The position numbers were made by a program, and so were the translations under genes. Positions 14,550 to 21,898 of a stretch of 33,024 nt of DNA are shown here, one piece after another. A model generated the notes under the pieces. That model was not told the DNA's origin, made no database searches, and saw nothing but the letters and a program-made list of their open reading frames with translations. The stretch comes from JAZGHN01 sp964496725 (GTDB taxonomy: Bacteria; Chloroflexota; Dehalococcoidia; Dehalococcoidales; E44-bin46): NCBI GenBank assembly GCA_964496725.1, contig CAZCAS010000004.1, positions 1 to 33,024 on the forward strand. The letters run 5' to 3'. Position 1 is the stretch's first letter. Each line of letters opens with the position of its first letter.

Positions 14550-16105
14550 AGTGGAATGTTGCCGTGTTTCTTCCACGGGCGGTCTTCCTTTTTATTGATT
14601 AGGGGTTCCAGAGCCATGATAATCTCGTGGCGGGTGTCTCTGGCCTTGATGACCTTGTCGATATAGCCACCGGCGGCAGCAACGTAGGGGTTGTTAAATG
14701 TTTTGCGGTATAGTTCGCTCAGTTCCTTGCGCTTGGCCTCGGGGTCATCGCCCTCAGAGATTTCTCGGCGGAAGATTATAGCGGCAGCGCCTTCGGCACC
14801 CATTACCGCTAGCTCGGCTGTGGGCCATGCCATGTAGATGTCTGCCCCCACCGACCTGGAGCACATGGAAATCTCGGCACCACCATAAGCCTTATGGGTG
14901 CAGACGGTAATCTTGGGCACAGTGGCTTCGGAGTAGGCGGAAAGAACCTTAGCGCCGTGGCGGATAACCCCGCCAAACTCCTGCTGGGTACCGGGCATGT
15001 AGCCGGGGACGTCGACCAAAGTGACCAGAGGGATATTAAAGGCATCGCAGAAGCGGATGAATCTGGCTGCTTTATCTGAGGCATTGATATCAAGAACTCC
15101 TGCCATATAGCTGGGCTGATTAGCGATGATGCCTACTGCGTGCCCGTTGATACGGGCGAAGCAGACAATCATATTTGGAGCGAAGTGTTTGTGGGGTTCA
15201 AGAAACTCACCGTCATCTACAATAGCTTCGATTACCTTCTTCATGTCATAGACCTTGCGTGGGTCCTCAGGCACGATGACGTCAAGCTCAGGGCTGATGC
15301 GCTCGGGGGAATCGGTTGGCTTTTGGCAGGTGGAGTCCGGCTTGTCGTAGACGCTCTGAGGAAGGTAGCTCAGGAGCTGTTTGCAAGCGTTGATACAGTC
15401 GGCATCGCTGTTATAGATAAAGTGGGCTACACCGCTCTTGGTGTTATGCACCATAGGCCCACCCAGTTCCTCGTGAGTGACTTCCTCACTGGTGACCGCT
15501 TTAACTACATCTGGGCCAGTGACATACATAAAGCTTGAGCCCTTGACCATGAGAACCCAATCGGTGAGGGCGGGGGAATATACAGCACCGCCGGCGCAGG
15601 GCCCCATACTCAGGGTTATCTGGGGGATGATTCCCGAATACAGGGTATTGCGGTGGAAGATTTGACCGTAGCCGTCCAGGGCACTGATTCCTTCCTGAAT
15701 GCGTGCACCTCCGGTATCTTGCATGCCGACCATGGGCACCTTCATCTTGGCTGCCAGGTCCATTGTCTTGGCTATCTTCCAGGCGTGCATCTCGCCCAGT
15801 GTGCCACCTCGTGAAGTAAAGTCTTGGGCGTAGCAACATACTGTGCGGCCATTGACCTTGCCAAAGCCGGTTACTACACCATCGGCCGGGATGTCCATCT
15901 TATCAAGGCCGAAGTTTTTGCAGCGGTGTTTGACGTGCATGCCGGTTTCCACGAAGGTGCCGGGGTCAAAGAGAAGTTCGATTCTCTCCCGGGCGTTCAG
16001 CTTATTCTGGGCGTGCTGTTTCTTGACTTTCTCCGCCCCGCCCATCTCTTTTATTTTGGCTTCTCGTGCCTCTAGGTCAGCGATAAGGTCTTCATTGGTA
16101 GGCAT
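14546..16105 (-). CDS. Acyl-CoA carboxyltransferase (MmdA/PccB type, methylmalonyl-/propionyl-CoA)
   Basis: This 519-residue protein is the carboxyltransferase subunit of a biotin-dependent acyl-CoA carboxylase or of methylmalonyl-CoA decarboxylase/transcarboxylase. It moves CO2 between carboxybiotin and propionyl-CoA. Both subdomains are complete: GGARIQEGISALDGYGQIFH and SMGPCAGGAVYSPALTDWV in the first, LVDVPGYMPGTQQEFGGVI and THKAYGGAEISMCSRSVGAD in the second. The end RPWKKHGNIPL is the family C-terminus. No biotin carrier, biotin carboxylase or membrane decarboxylase gene is in the window, so carboxylase and decarboxylase roles cannot be separated. A good promoter precedes it. Confidence 0.92.
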   Translation of the reverse strand: MPTNEDLIADLEAREAKIKEMGGAEKVKKQHAQNKLNARERIELLFDPGTFVETGMHVKHRCKNFGLDKMDIPADGVVTGFGKVNGRTVCCYAQDFTSRGGTLGEMHAWKIAKTMDLAAKMKVPMVGMQDTGGARIQEGISALDGYGQIFHRNTLYSGIIPQITLSMGPCAGGAVYSPALTDWVLMVKGSSFMYVTGPDVVKAVTSEEVTHEELGGPMVHNTKSGVAHFIYNSDADCINACKQLLSYLPQSVYDKPDSTCQKPTDSPERISPELDVIVPEDPRKVYDMKKVIEAIVDDGEFLEPHKHFAPNMIVCFARINGHAVGIIANQPSYMAGVLDINASDKAARFIRFCDAFNIPLVTLVDVPGYMPGTQQEFGGVIRHGAKVLSAYSEATVPKITVCTHKAYGGAEISMCSRSVGADIYMAWPTAELAVMGAEGAAAIIFRREISEGDDPEAKRKELSELYRKTFNNPYVAAAGGYIDKVIKARDTRHEIIMALEPLINKKEDRPWKKHGNIPL

Positions 16106-16169
16106 TATCAGTCCTCTACTTTATGCCGCCTTTCTATATTTGTTTGAAGCAGGCTCTTTTGACTTCAGA

Positions 16170-16198
16170 ATACTAGCATAAACCATTTCCTGTTTCAA
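16170..16198 (-). promoter_or_regulatory. Promoter for the carboxyltransferase-HIT operon
   Basis: On the minus strand TTGAAA (16198-16193) and TAGTAT (16175-16170) are 17 bases apart. This predicts a start site near 16163 and a leader of about 58 bases before the ATG at 16105. Confidence 0.55.
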
Positions 16199-16249
16199 GG
16201 CGACCCTCTCAAAATGTTCCTGCAGCCCTCAACTATGGTACAATAAGGG

Positions 16250-16298
16250 GCTATAGGGAGACCATAGCTACGCCGGCAAGGCGCTTTGTCGGTGAGAC
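16250..16298 (+). promoter_or_regulatory. Possible structured leader of folK
   Basis: Three short hairpin candidates follow one another. The first pairs GCTAT-A-GG with CCATAGC around a GAGA tetraloop (16250-16268). The second is CGCC-GGCAA-GGCG (16271-16283) and the third GTC-GGTGA-GAC (16288-16298). A TACAAT -10-like box lies at 16239-16244, which would start the transcript right at the first stem, but no good -35 is seen. An AT-rich stretch and the GGAGGAT site of folK follow. No known riboswitch class is recognised. Confidence 0.3.
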
Positions 16299-16354
16299 GG
16301 TAAATATTGTATATTTAGGATACTTTATAATTATACTATACGGAGGATATCAGG

Positions 16355-16852
16355 GTGAACGATAAATTGCTGGAAGAAGTCTATCTTGGGCTTGGCTCAA
16401 ATATGGGTGACCGTAAAGAGAACCTGAACAGGGCATTAGGCTTCCTCTCGCAGAAGTTGCAAGTAGCAAAGGTTTCGTCGGTGTATGATACCGCACCGGT
16501 GGGTAATGTCAACCAACCTCGCTTTCTTAACGTGGTATGTCAGGTTTATACCAGACTAGCTCCGGCGGCGCTATTTATTCTAGCCAAGGGGATTGAGAGC
16601 AAATTGGGTAGGGTAATCAAGGAATCTGGCGCCCCTCGTCCTATCGATATTGACATCCTCTTTTATGGTGCCCAGGTTATTAAGACCCCAAATCTGGTTA
16701 TTCCTCACCCCAGAATTGCGGAGAGAGCCTTTGTTCTTGTTCCTCTGGCTGAGGTTGCTCCTACCCTTAGGCATCCAGTGCTTGGTAAGACTGTTGTGGA
16801 GTTATTAAAGGGAGTGAAGAGACAGGGCGTAGTTAAATTGGAGAGTGATTAA
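16355..16852 (+). CDS. folK: 2-amino-4-hydroxy-6-hydroxymethyldihydropteridine pyrophosphokinase (FolK)
   Basis: FolK transfers pyrophosphate from ATP to 6-hydroxymethyl-dihydropterin in folate synthesis. The 165-residue protein begins with the hallmark VYLGLGSNMGDRKENL. It contains YDTAPVGNVNQPRFLNVV and the signature PRPIDIDILFYG, followed by IPHPRIAERAFVLVPLAE. The start is a GTG after GGAGGATATCAG. The PTPS-family gene follows by five bases, so the two are probably one operon making pterin intermediates. Confidence 0.95.
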   Translation: MNDKLLEEVYLGLGSNMGDRKENLNRALGFLSQKLQVAKVSSVYDTAPVGNVNQPRFLNVVCQVYTRLAPAALFILAKGIESKLGRVIKESGAPRPIDIDILFYGAQVIKTPNLVIPHPRIAERAFVLVPLAEVAPTLRHPVLGKTVVELLKGVKRQGVVKLESD

Positions 16853-16857
16853 GGAGA

Positions 16858-17229
16858 ATGTATGAGGTATCTGTAGAGCAGCATTTTGATGCCGCTCATT
16901 TTTTGCGGGGTTATCGGGGCAAGTGTGAGGCGCTCCACGGGCATCGTTTTCGGGTGGCGGTTAAGTTAATGGCTTCCCATGTTGATGATGTTGGCATGGC
17001 TTACGATTTCACGGAGTTGAAAAAGCATTTAGGGGATATTTTGTCCAGATTTGACCACACCTGTCTCAATGATGTCTCGCCCTTTGATGAGATAAACCCC
17101 TCTTCAGAGAATATTGCTGCTACCATCTATAATGAGCTTCAGCCTAAGCTGAGTGGTGCTCCTGTTTCTCTTGCCTGTGTGGAGGTGTGGGAGTCTCCCC
17201 AGAGCAGGGTGGCCTATAGCCCTGACTAA
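16858..17229 (+). CDS. 6-pyruvoyl-tetrahydropterin synthase / QueD family protein with Cys and Glu at the active site
   Basis: The 123-residue protein belongs to the PTPS/QueD family (COG0720), Zn-dependent enzymes acting on dihydroneopterin triphosphate. Zinc histidines are visible in FDAAHF and in the HGH of CEALHGHRF. QueD carries a catalytic Cys four residues before HGH. The folate-type PTPS-III paralogue, which replaces FolB, carries a Glu three residues before. This protein has both (C-E-x-x-H-G-H). Placed directly after folK, it may supply hydroxymethyl-dihydropterin for folate as well as, or instead of, the queuosine precursor. AAGGAGA precedes the ATG. Confidence 0.9.
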   Translation: MYEVSVEQHFDAAHFLRGYRGKCEALHGHRFRVAVKLMASHVDDVGMAYDFTELKKHLGDILSRFDHTCLNDVSPFDEINPSSENIAATIYNELQPKLSGAPVSLACVEVWESPQSRVAYSPD

Positions 17230-17408
17230 CGGCGGAGGTCTGGTGGCAACAGATGAGGGATGGTCTCTGAAATAGGGTAATGCACGTCGCATTTGGGGCA
17301 GTATAGCGAGCCGGTGACTATCTCTTTCTCGTTTTCCTCTTCAACACTAAGCCCGAGCTTGCCTTTGCATACCGGGCATACCAGAAGGTCCGTCAGCTCC
17401 CGTTTCAT
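17226..17408 (-). CDS. Trm112-like / UPF0434 small zinc-ribbon protein
   Basis: This 60-residue protein begins MKRELTDLLVCPVCKGKLGL. It has a second CPKC pair at residues 38-41 and the ending YPISETIPHLLP, the pattern of the Trm112/YcaR (UPF0434) family. Eukaryotic and archaeal Trm112 activates methyltransferases; the bacterial role is less clear. Four cysteines (CxxC...CxxC) likely bind zinc. Its stop codon overlaps the stop of the convergent PTPS gene. Confidence 0.88.
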   Translation of the reverse strand: MKRELTDLLVCPVCKGKLGLSVEEENEKEIVTGSLYCPKCDVHYPISETIPHLLPPDLRR

Positions 17409-17460
17409 AGCCTGATTATATCACATTGGTGCTGATAGGGTGCTCAGGGCTATAGGGGAA

Positions 17461-17491
17461 GGCATAGCCTGAAAGGGTTATGCCCTTTTTA
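17461..17491 (+). terminator. Intrinsic terminator reading to the right
   Basis: GGCATAGCC (17461-17469) pairs with GGTTATGCC (17476-17484) over nine base pairs (one G-U) around a 6-base loop and is followed by CTTTTTAT. The U-tract is only on the plus strand. It is the first terminator downstream of folK and the PTPS gene, although the oppositely oriented Trm112-like gene lies between. Confidence 0.7.
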
Positions 17492-17498
17492 TCTCTGG

Positions 17499-18101
17499 CT
17501 ACCTTTCCTCTATGCTTATCCGTATTATTCTATCCCCTTCAAAGTCTGGTTTACCGGAGAGCGGGTCTCTGGGGGTAAGGCTCTCCAGGACATCCATGCC
17601 CTCTATCAACTGGCCGAAGACGGTATGTTTACCGTCGAGATAGGGTTGTGGCTTGTAGGTTATGAAGAACTGGCAGCCATTAGTGTTGGGGCCGGAGTTG
17701 GCCATGGATAGAGCACCAGATGTATGGGTGTGCTCGGTGAATTCATCGACAAAGGTATAGCCGGGACTACCTGTTCCTGTTCCGGTGGGGTCTCCCCCCT
17801 GAGCCACAAAGTCTGGTATTACTCGATGAAAGGTGGTGCCATTATAGAACCCATCGCGGGCAAGGAAGACGAAGTTATTGACGGTGATGGGGGTGTCACT
17901 GGCGAATAGCTCCAGGACTATGTTTCCCTTCTCGGTTTCAATTGTGGCGGTGTATTCCTTGCTGGTATCGATTGTCATCGGTGGGGGTGATGAGTAGGTT
18001 TTTGGTCCCGGTGTTGCTGCCGGTGGTGTGGAGGATGTACAACTTATCATACCCGAGACCAGAACAAGGAGTGCCGTAATAAACAGCGGTAATCTTTTCA
18101 T
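17499..18101 (-). CDS. Peptidyl-prolyl cis-trans isomerase, cyclophilin type, lipoprotein
   Basis: This 200-residue protein is a secreted cyclophilin that should speed proline isomerisation during folding outside the membrane. The signal peptide MKRLPLFITALLVLVSGMIS precedes lipid cysteine C21, and a Ser/Pro/Thr-rich linker follows. The cyclophilin domain shows FHRVIPDFVAQGGDPTGTG, SMANSGPNTNGCQFFITY and LDGKHTVFGQLIEGMDVL, including the catalytic Arg and the FxxQGGD motif. The start at 18101 is supported by AGGAGGCTCAAA directly upstream; a longer frame adds 21 unlikely residues. Confidence 0.93.
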   Translation of the reverse strand: MKRLPLFITALLVLVSGMISCTSSTPPAATPGPKTYSSPPPMTIDTSKEYTATIETEKGNIVLELFASDTPITVNNFVFLARDGFYNGTTFHRVIPDFVAQGGDPTGTGTGSPGYTFVDEFTEHTHTSGALSMANSGPNTNGCQFFITYKPQPYLDGKHTVFGQLIEGMDVLESLTPRDPLSGKPDFEGDRIIRISIEER

Positions 18102-18162
18102 TTTGAGCCTCCTAAGCTTCACTGCCTTTGATACAGCGGGGTGCTTCCTGTCAGTGGGTTGC

Positions 18163-18191
18163 AATATAGCATTTATTGCTCGCCTTGTCAG
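18163..18191 (-). promoter_or_regulatory. Promoter for the cyclophilin gene
   Basis: On the minus strand CTGACA (18191-18186) and TATATT (18168-18163) are 17 bases apart, each one base from consensus. The leader before the ATG at 18101 would be about 55 bases. Confidence 0.6.
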
Positions 18192-18218
18192 CTATAAGAA
18201 AGCCTATTCGGCTGGTCT

Positions 18219-18248
18219 TTGACACTGGGGTTTTACAACTGGTAGGGT
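18219..18248 (+). promoter_or_regulatory. Possible promoter for the amidase gene
   Basis: TTGACA at 18219-18224 is a perfect -35. The hexamer 18 bases later (TAGGGT, 18243-18248) is a poor -10, with TATAGC a few bases further as an alternative. It is the only candidate seen before the amidase gene at 18276. Confidence 0.35.
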
Positions 18249-18275
18249 ATAGCCAAATATTATTAGGAGGGTAAT

Positions 18276-19262
18276 ATGTCAGAGCTTAAGCGCATATCTC
18301 GGGTAACTAACTTTGATGAACTGAGACACTTTACTATGGATAGGAATAATCCGCCTGCCCTAGAGGTCGAGGTGGGAGAAAGCTTCGTTGCCGAGATAGA
18401 GGATGCTCTCCTGGGTATCTTTAGGGATAATCCGAATAACCTGTATCCTAGGGATGCTATGCCCTATTCAACGAGGGTTCCGGCCTGCTTGAATCCTCTT
18501 TGTGGCCCGATATACGTTAACGGTGTGGAGCCGGGAGACGTTCTGGTGGTTGATATAGAGAAAATAGACAAGCTGCTAAACGGTGCGACCTGTACTTTGC
18601 CGGGTGCGCACCATTTTGCCGGGCTTTGTGGCTGGGAGGAGTGTGATGAGATGTATACTGGCGTCATTGAACACGCTGGGAGCAGGGGAACCTGGCAATA
18701 TGGGGAACACACTTACACTTGGGAGTTGAAACCTTTCTTGGGTACGTTTGCTACTGCCCCCGAGTGGGAAGCGCTCTCCAGCCTAGCTACCAGTTTTGGT
18801 TCTTCGCTGGCATGTGGAGGCAATCTGGACTGCCGGGATATCAGGGAGGGAACCAGGGTGTATCTGCAGTCTTTCAATAAGGGGGGGCTGTTATTCTTCG
18901 GTGACATGCATGCCTCTCAGGGGGATGGTGAGGTTACTGGTGTAGCTGACGAAGTGGCGGGGGAGGTGACGTTGAGGTGTGATGTTATCAAGAATAAGAC
19001 GCTAAATAATGTTCGTCTGGAGACCAGGGAGTCCCTGATATCTGTCTATTGCTACCGACCGATAGAGGAGGCAATGAAACAGGCACTGAAGGACCTCATT
19101 CTATGGCTTGAGGAAGACTATGGTATGGCTAAGCGGGAGGCTTACGTCCTGTCGAGTATCTGTCCCGACTTCAGGGTTAACGTCTATCAAGCTTGTGGTA
19201 GCTTGGGCAGGCTGATGACCACAGTGGGGGCTGAGTTCCCCAAAAAGATGTTGCCTAGGTGA
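18276..19262 (+). CDS. Acetamidase/formamidase family protein
   Basis: This 328-residue protein belongs to the FmdA/AmdA family, which hydrolyses short amides such as formamide or acetamide to ammonia and the acid. Visible family features are the N-terminal ALEVEVGESFVAEIEDAL and YVNGVEPGDVLVVDIE. The conserved core FGDMHASQGDGEVTGVADEV lies near residues 207-226. The ending with a cluster of aromatic and cysteine residues is also consistent. The ATG follows AGGAGGGTAAT. The gene stands alone between a divergent cyclophilin gene and the regulator gene. The true substrate cannot be fixed from sequence. Confidence 0.88.
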   Translation: MSELKRISRVTNFDELRHFTMDRNNPPALEVEVGESFVAEIEDALLGIFRDNPNNLYPRDAMPYSTRVPACLNPLCGPIYVNGVEPGDVLVVDIEKIDKLLNGATCTLPGAHHFAGLCGWEECDEMYTGVIEHAGSRGTWQYGEHTYTWELKPFLGTFATAPEWEALSSLATSFGSSLACGGNLDCRDIREGTRVYLQSFNKGGLLFFGDMHASQGDGEVTGVADEVAGEVTLRCDVIKNKTLNNVRLETRESLISVYCYRPIEEAMKQALKDLILWLEEDYGMAKREAYVLSSICPDFRVNVYQACGSLGRLMTTVGAEFPKKMLPR

Positions 19263-19272
19263 AGTTGCCAAC

Positions 19273-19301
19273 TTGACTTGGGTCGGTGGTGCTTATATTA
19301 T
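19273..19301 (+). promoter_or_regulatory. Promoter for the LuxR-type regulator and possibly the pil genes
   Basis: TTGACT (19273-19278) and TATTAT (19296-19301) are 17 bases apart, each one base from consensus. The predicted start near 19308 leaves a leader of about 130 bases before the regulator gene. Confidence 0.6.
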
Positions 19302-19356
19302 TGCACTATCTAATGATATCTATTACTAATAAAGGAGAAGGCAAGACAGACGGAAG

Positions 19357-19425
19357 ATGAATGGAGGAAGGACCAGAGGGGGTCAGGTCAGAGTGGTATG
19401 GCTAATAAACTTTGGTGTCTTGTGA
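19357..19425 (+). other. Possible 22-codon upstream ORF in the regulator leader
   Basis: An ATG at 19357, preceded by GACGGAAG, opens a 22-residue frame (MNGGRTRGGQVRVVWLINFG and two more residues) that ends 12 bases before the regulator start. It might be a leader peptide or chance; no conserved motif is seen. Confidence 0.2.
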
Positions 19426-19437
19426 ACGAGGGGGGAG

Positions 19438-20001
19438 ATGTCTAACGGGGTGGGAGCTGTTAAGCTAGCTCGCGAGAAAGCTGAGCAACTGGCTGCTGAG
19501 AAGGCAAAGCTCAGAGCGAGGACGGCATGGTGGGACTTTACCATGGCGATAGGCTCTTATTCTATTTTGACCGCTGTTATATTGTTGAGACTTCAGGGGT
19601 TTGAACTTGAGGTCGTGGCGCCGGTTGCCATCTTGGGATTAGCTATTATCTTTCTCAGGGGCTCGCGAAAAGGAAGGCAGCTATACAAAATTTATTATGA
19701 TGAAGAACTAAATAATCTTCGGGAGTTACCTCAAGGGGCCAAAGCTGGGCCTGTTATACCATCCCCTCTTACTCCAAGAGAAGGAGAGATTCTCAATTAT
19801 ATAGCTCGTGGCTACATAAATAAGCAGATTGCGGATAAACTTAATATTAGTGAGCAGACCGTTAAGAACCACATGAGCTCTATCCTGCGCAAGTTAGATG
19901 CCAGCGACCGTACTCAGGCTGTAGTGCTCGCTATGCAGAATGGCTGGATTTCCCCTGAGGTTGCGGAGTCTTCAGAATCTTCCGCTAGTAATAAGGATTA
20001 A
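19438..20001 (+). CDS. Membrane-anchored LuxR-type transcriptional regulator
   Basis: This 187-residue protein combines a short basic N-terminal helix, two membrane spans (around residues 34-52 and 58-73), a linker and a C-terminal LuxR/NarL helix-turn-helix near residues 108-168. The HTH shows LTPREGEILNYIARGYINKQ, ISEQTVKNHMSSILRKLDA and RTQAVVLAMQNGW. It lacks a receiver domain, so it may sense a membrane or envelope signal directly. The start is an ATG right after a G-rich GAGGGGGGAG site. It lies 219 bases upstream of pilB on the same strand and is a natural candidate regulator of the pilus genes; that link is inferred from position. Confidence 0.85.
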   Translation: MSNGVGAVKLAREKAEQLAAEKAKLRARTAWWDFTMAIGSYSILTAVILLRLQGFELEVVAPVAILGLAIIFLRGSRKGRQLYKIYYDEELNNLRELPQGAKAGPVIPSPLTPREGEILNYIARGYINKQIADKLNISEQTVKNHMSSILRKLDASDRTQAVVLAMQNGWISPEVAESSESSASNKD

Positions 20002-20220
20002 GATTAGCACATACCAGCGAGTGGATAATGTATAAGATTTGAGGAAGGCTCATGAGAGATCTTGAACTCTGTTTGCAAATTCCTAGCTGTTTTCTCAACC
20101 GGGCAGCTTCCTTAGATTGCAGTCCTGGTTTCTAAACTTGGAAGCGATGTTGTTAACAGGGGAGTGGTGGTTTAAGGTTTAATTGAAGCACTTAGTGTGA
20201 CGAGCGAAGGAGAGAGGTAT

Positions 20221-21894
20221 ATGGCGACTCCAAAGTCGGGTGGAAGTTTACGCCAGGTATTAATTGAGTCTGGTCTGGTTACTGCTGACCAATTAGCTGA
20301 GATAGAACAGGAGAGCGGGAGCAAGAAACTTAGCCAGTTGCTGGTGGAGAAGGGAATCATAACCGCACAGGAATTGGCTATGGTGATCGGATTGCAGTTG
20401 AACATACCTTGTGTAAATCTGAGCACTTATCAGATTCAGTCTGAGGCGTTACGGCTCGTTCCTGAATCAGTGGCTAGAAAGTATAATGTGATACCCCTGG
20501 CGGTAAGTGATAATACATTGCAGGTTGCCATGGCGGAGGCAGATAATGTCATGATACTCGAGGCGCTGAAAGCCCGGACCAAGATGAGAATTGAGCCAGC
20601 GGTAGCCCCCGCCGACGAGATTCGGGAGGCCATTGACCGCAACTACAAAGCCTTTAGTGAGATTGAAGCACAGCTTCATGATGTTGCTACTGTTGAGACC
20701 ACTGAGGAGGCGATTTCTGTTGAAGCTGTTGCGGGGGCACCCGTAGTCCGTGCTTTGGACCTTCTCATTAGTGAGGCAGTTAAGAACAGGGCCTCTGATA
20801 TTCACATAGAGCCACAGGGGGATAGGTTGCGAGTGCGCTACCGCATTGATGGCGTGTTGCATGATACTATGTCCTTGCCTATAAGTGCTCATGCCCCTCT
20901 TATCTCCAGGTTGAAGATTCTGGCCAATATGAATATTGCTGACCACCGGCCTCAAGATGGTCAGTTTTCGGTTAAGTCGAGAGACCGAGAGGTAGATATC
21001 AGGGTAGCTACTATTTACACTACATATGGTGAGATGGGAGTGCTCCGTATCTTAGACAAGTCATTTTCCGCCCTTAGCCTCAACGAGCTCGGGTTTTTAC
21101 CTGATACCCTTAAGAAATATGAGAATATGCTGAAAACTCCCTTCGGCATGATATTGATTAGCGGCCCTACTGGTTCGGGTAAAACTACTACTCTTTATGC
21201 CTCTGTAAACCGTCTTGACAGGAAAGGGCGCAACATCATCACGGTGGAAGACCCGGTGGAATATCGCTTTAAAGATATCAATCAGATTCAGGTTAATCCT
21301 CGTGCCGGTCTAACCTTTGCTAGTGGCTTGCGTGCCATAATGCGGCATGACCCTGATGTTATATTGGTGGGTGAGATACGTGATTCTGAGACAGCAGAGA
21401 TAGCGATTCAGGCAGCTCTCACCGGCCATGTCGTACTTTCTTCTGTTCATGCTAATGACACTGTAAGCACCCTTTTCCGATTGCTTGATTTGGGTGTAGG
21501 TCCGTTTCTCGTTGCGTCGGCGCTTATTGGTGTTGTTGCTCAGCGGATGGTGCGTCGTGTTTGTCCTTACTGCCGTAAGCCTGCTCATGCCTCGGCTGAG
21601 GAGCAGCTTGCTTATGCTAAAGAATTGGGTGAAGACCGGGCTGAGTTCCTTTATGGAACTGGCTGTAATTCCTGCGTCAATACCGGCTACCTGGGGCGCA
21701 CGGCAGTTTTTGAAATCTTGGTGATGAGCGAAGAGACAAGGAGACTGCTGCTCACTGGAGCTAGCGCAGCGCAGATACGGGCTCAGGCAAAGGAAGAAGG
21801 TATGTTGTCAATGTGGCGTGATGGCATGCTCAAGGTAAAGGAAGGCATTACTACTCCTTCCGAAGTGTTGCGCAATGTATTTTCTATAGGCTGA
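20221..21894 (+). CDS. pilB: Type IV pilus extension ATPase PilB (GspE family)
   Basis: PilB hexamers power pilin polymerisation at the cytoplasmic face. The 557-residue protein has an N-terminal MshEN-like region (about residues 10-130, LIESGLVTADQLAEIE and LLVEKGIITAQELAMVIG). The ATPase core has Walker A GPTGSGKTT near residue 315. The Asp box is EDPVEYRFKDINQIQVN and Walker B is DPDVILVGEIRDSETAEIA, followed by HANDTVSTL. A four-cysteine zinc site (CPYC and CNSC) lies near the C-terminus. The start at 20221 follows AAGGAGAGAGGTAT; a GTG eight codons earlier lies upstream of that site. The 219-base gap before it (20002-20220) shows no clear promoter. Confidence 0.95.
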   Translation: MATPKSGGSLRQVLIESGLVTADQLAEIEQESGSKKLSQLLVEKGIITAQELAMVIGLQLNIPCVNLSTYQIQSEALRLVPESVARKYNVIPLAVSDNTLQVAMAEADNVMILEALKARTKMRIEPAVAPADEIREAIDRNYKAFSEIEAQLHDVATVETTEEAISVEAVAGAPVVRALDLLISEAVKNRASDIHIEPQGDRLRVRYRIDGVLHDTMSLPISAHAPLISRLKILANMNIADHRPQDGQFSVKSRDREVDIRVATIYTTYGEMGVLRILDKSFSALSLNELGFLPDTLKKYENMLKTPFGMILISGPTGSGKTTTLYASVNRLDRKGRNIITVEDPVEYRFKDINQIQVNPRAGLTFASGLRAIMRHDPDVILVGEIRDSETAEIAIQAALTGHVVLSSVHANDTVSTLFRLLDLGVGPFLVASALIGVVAQRMVRRVCPYCRKPAHASAEEQLAYAKELGEDRAEFLYGTGCNSCVNTGYLGRTAVFEILVMSEETRRLLLTGASAAQIRAQAKEEGMLSMWRDGMLKVKEGITTPSEVLRNVFSIG

Positions 21895-21898
21895 GATT

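Noticed and set aside
14809..15839. Long antisense frames within the carboxyltransferase gene
   Set aside because: The carboxyltransferase is full length and conserved; these frames show no recognisable protein features and arise from its codon bias.
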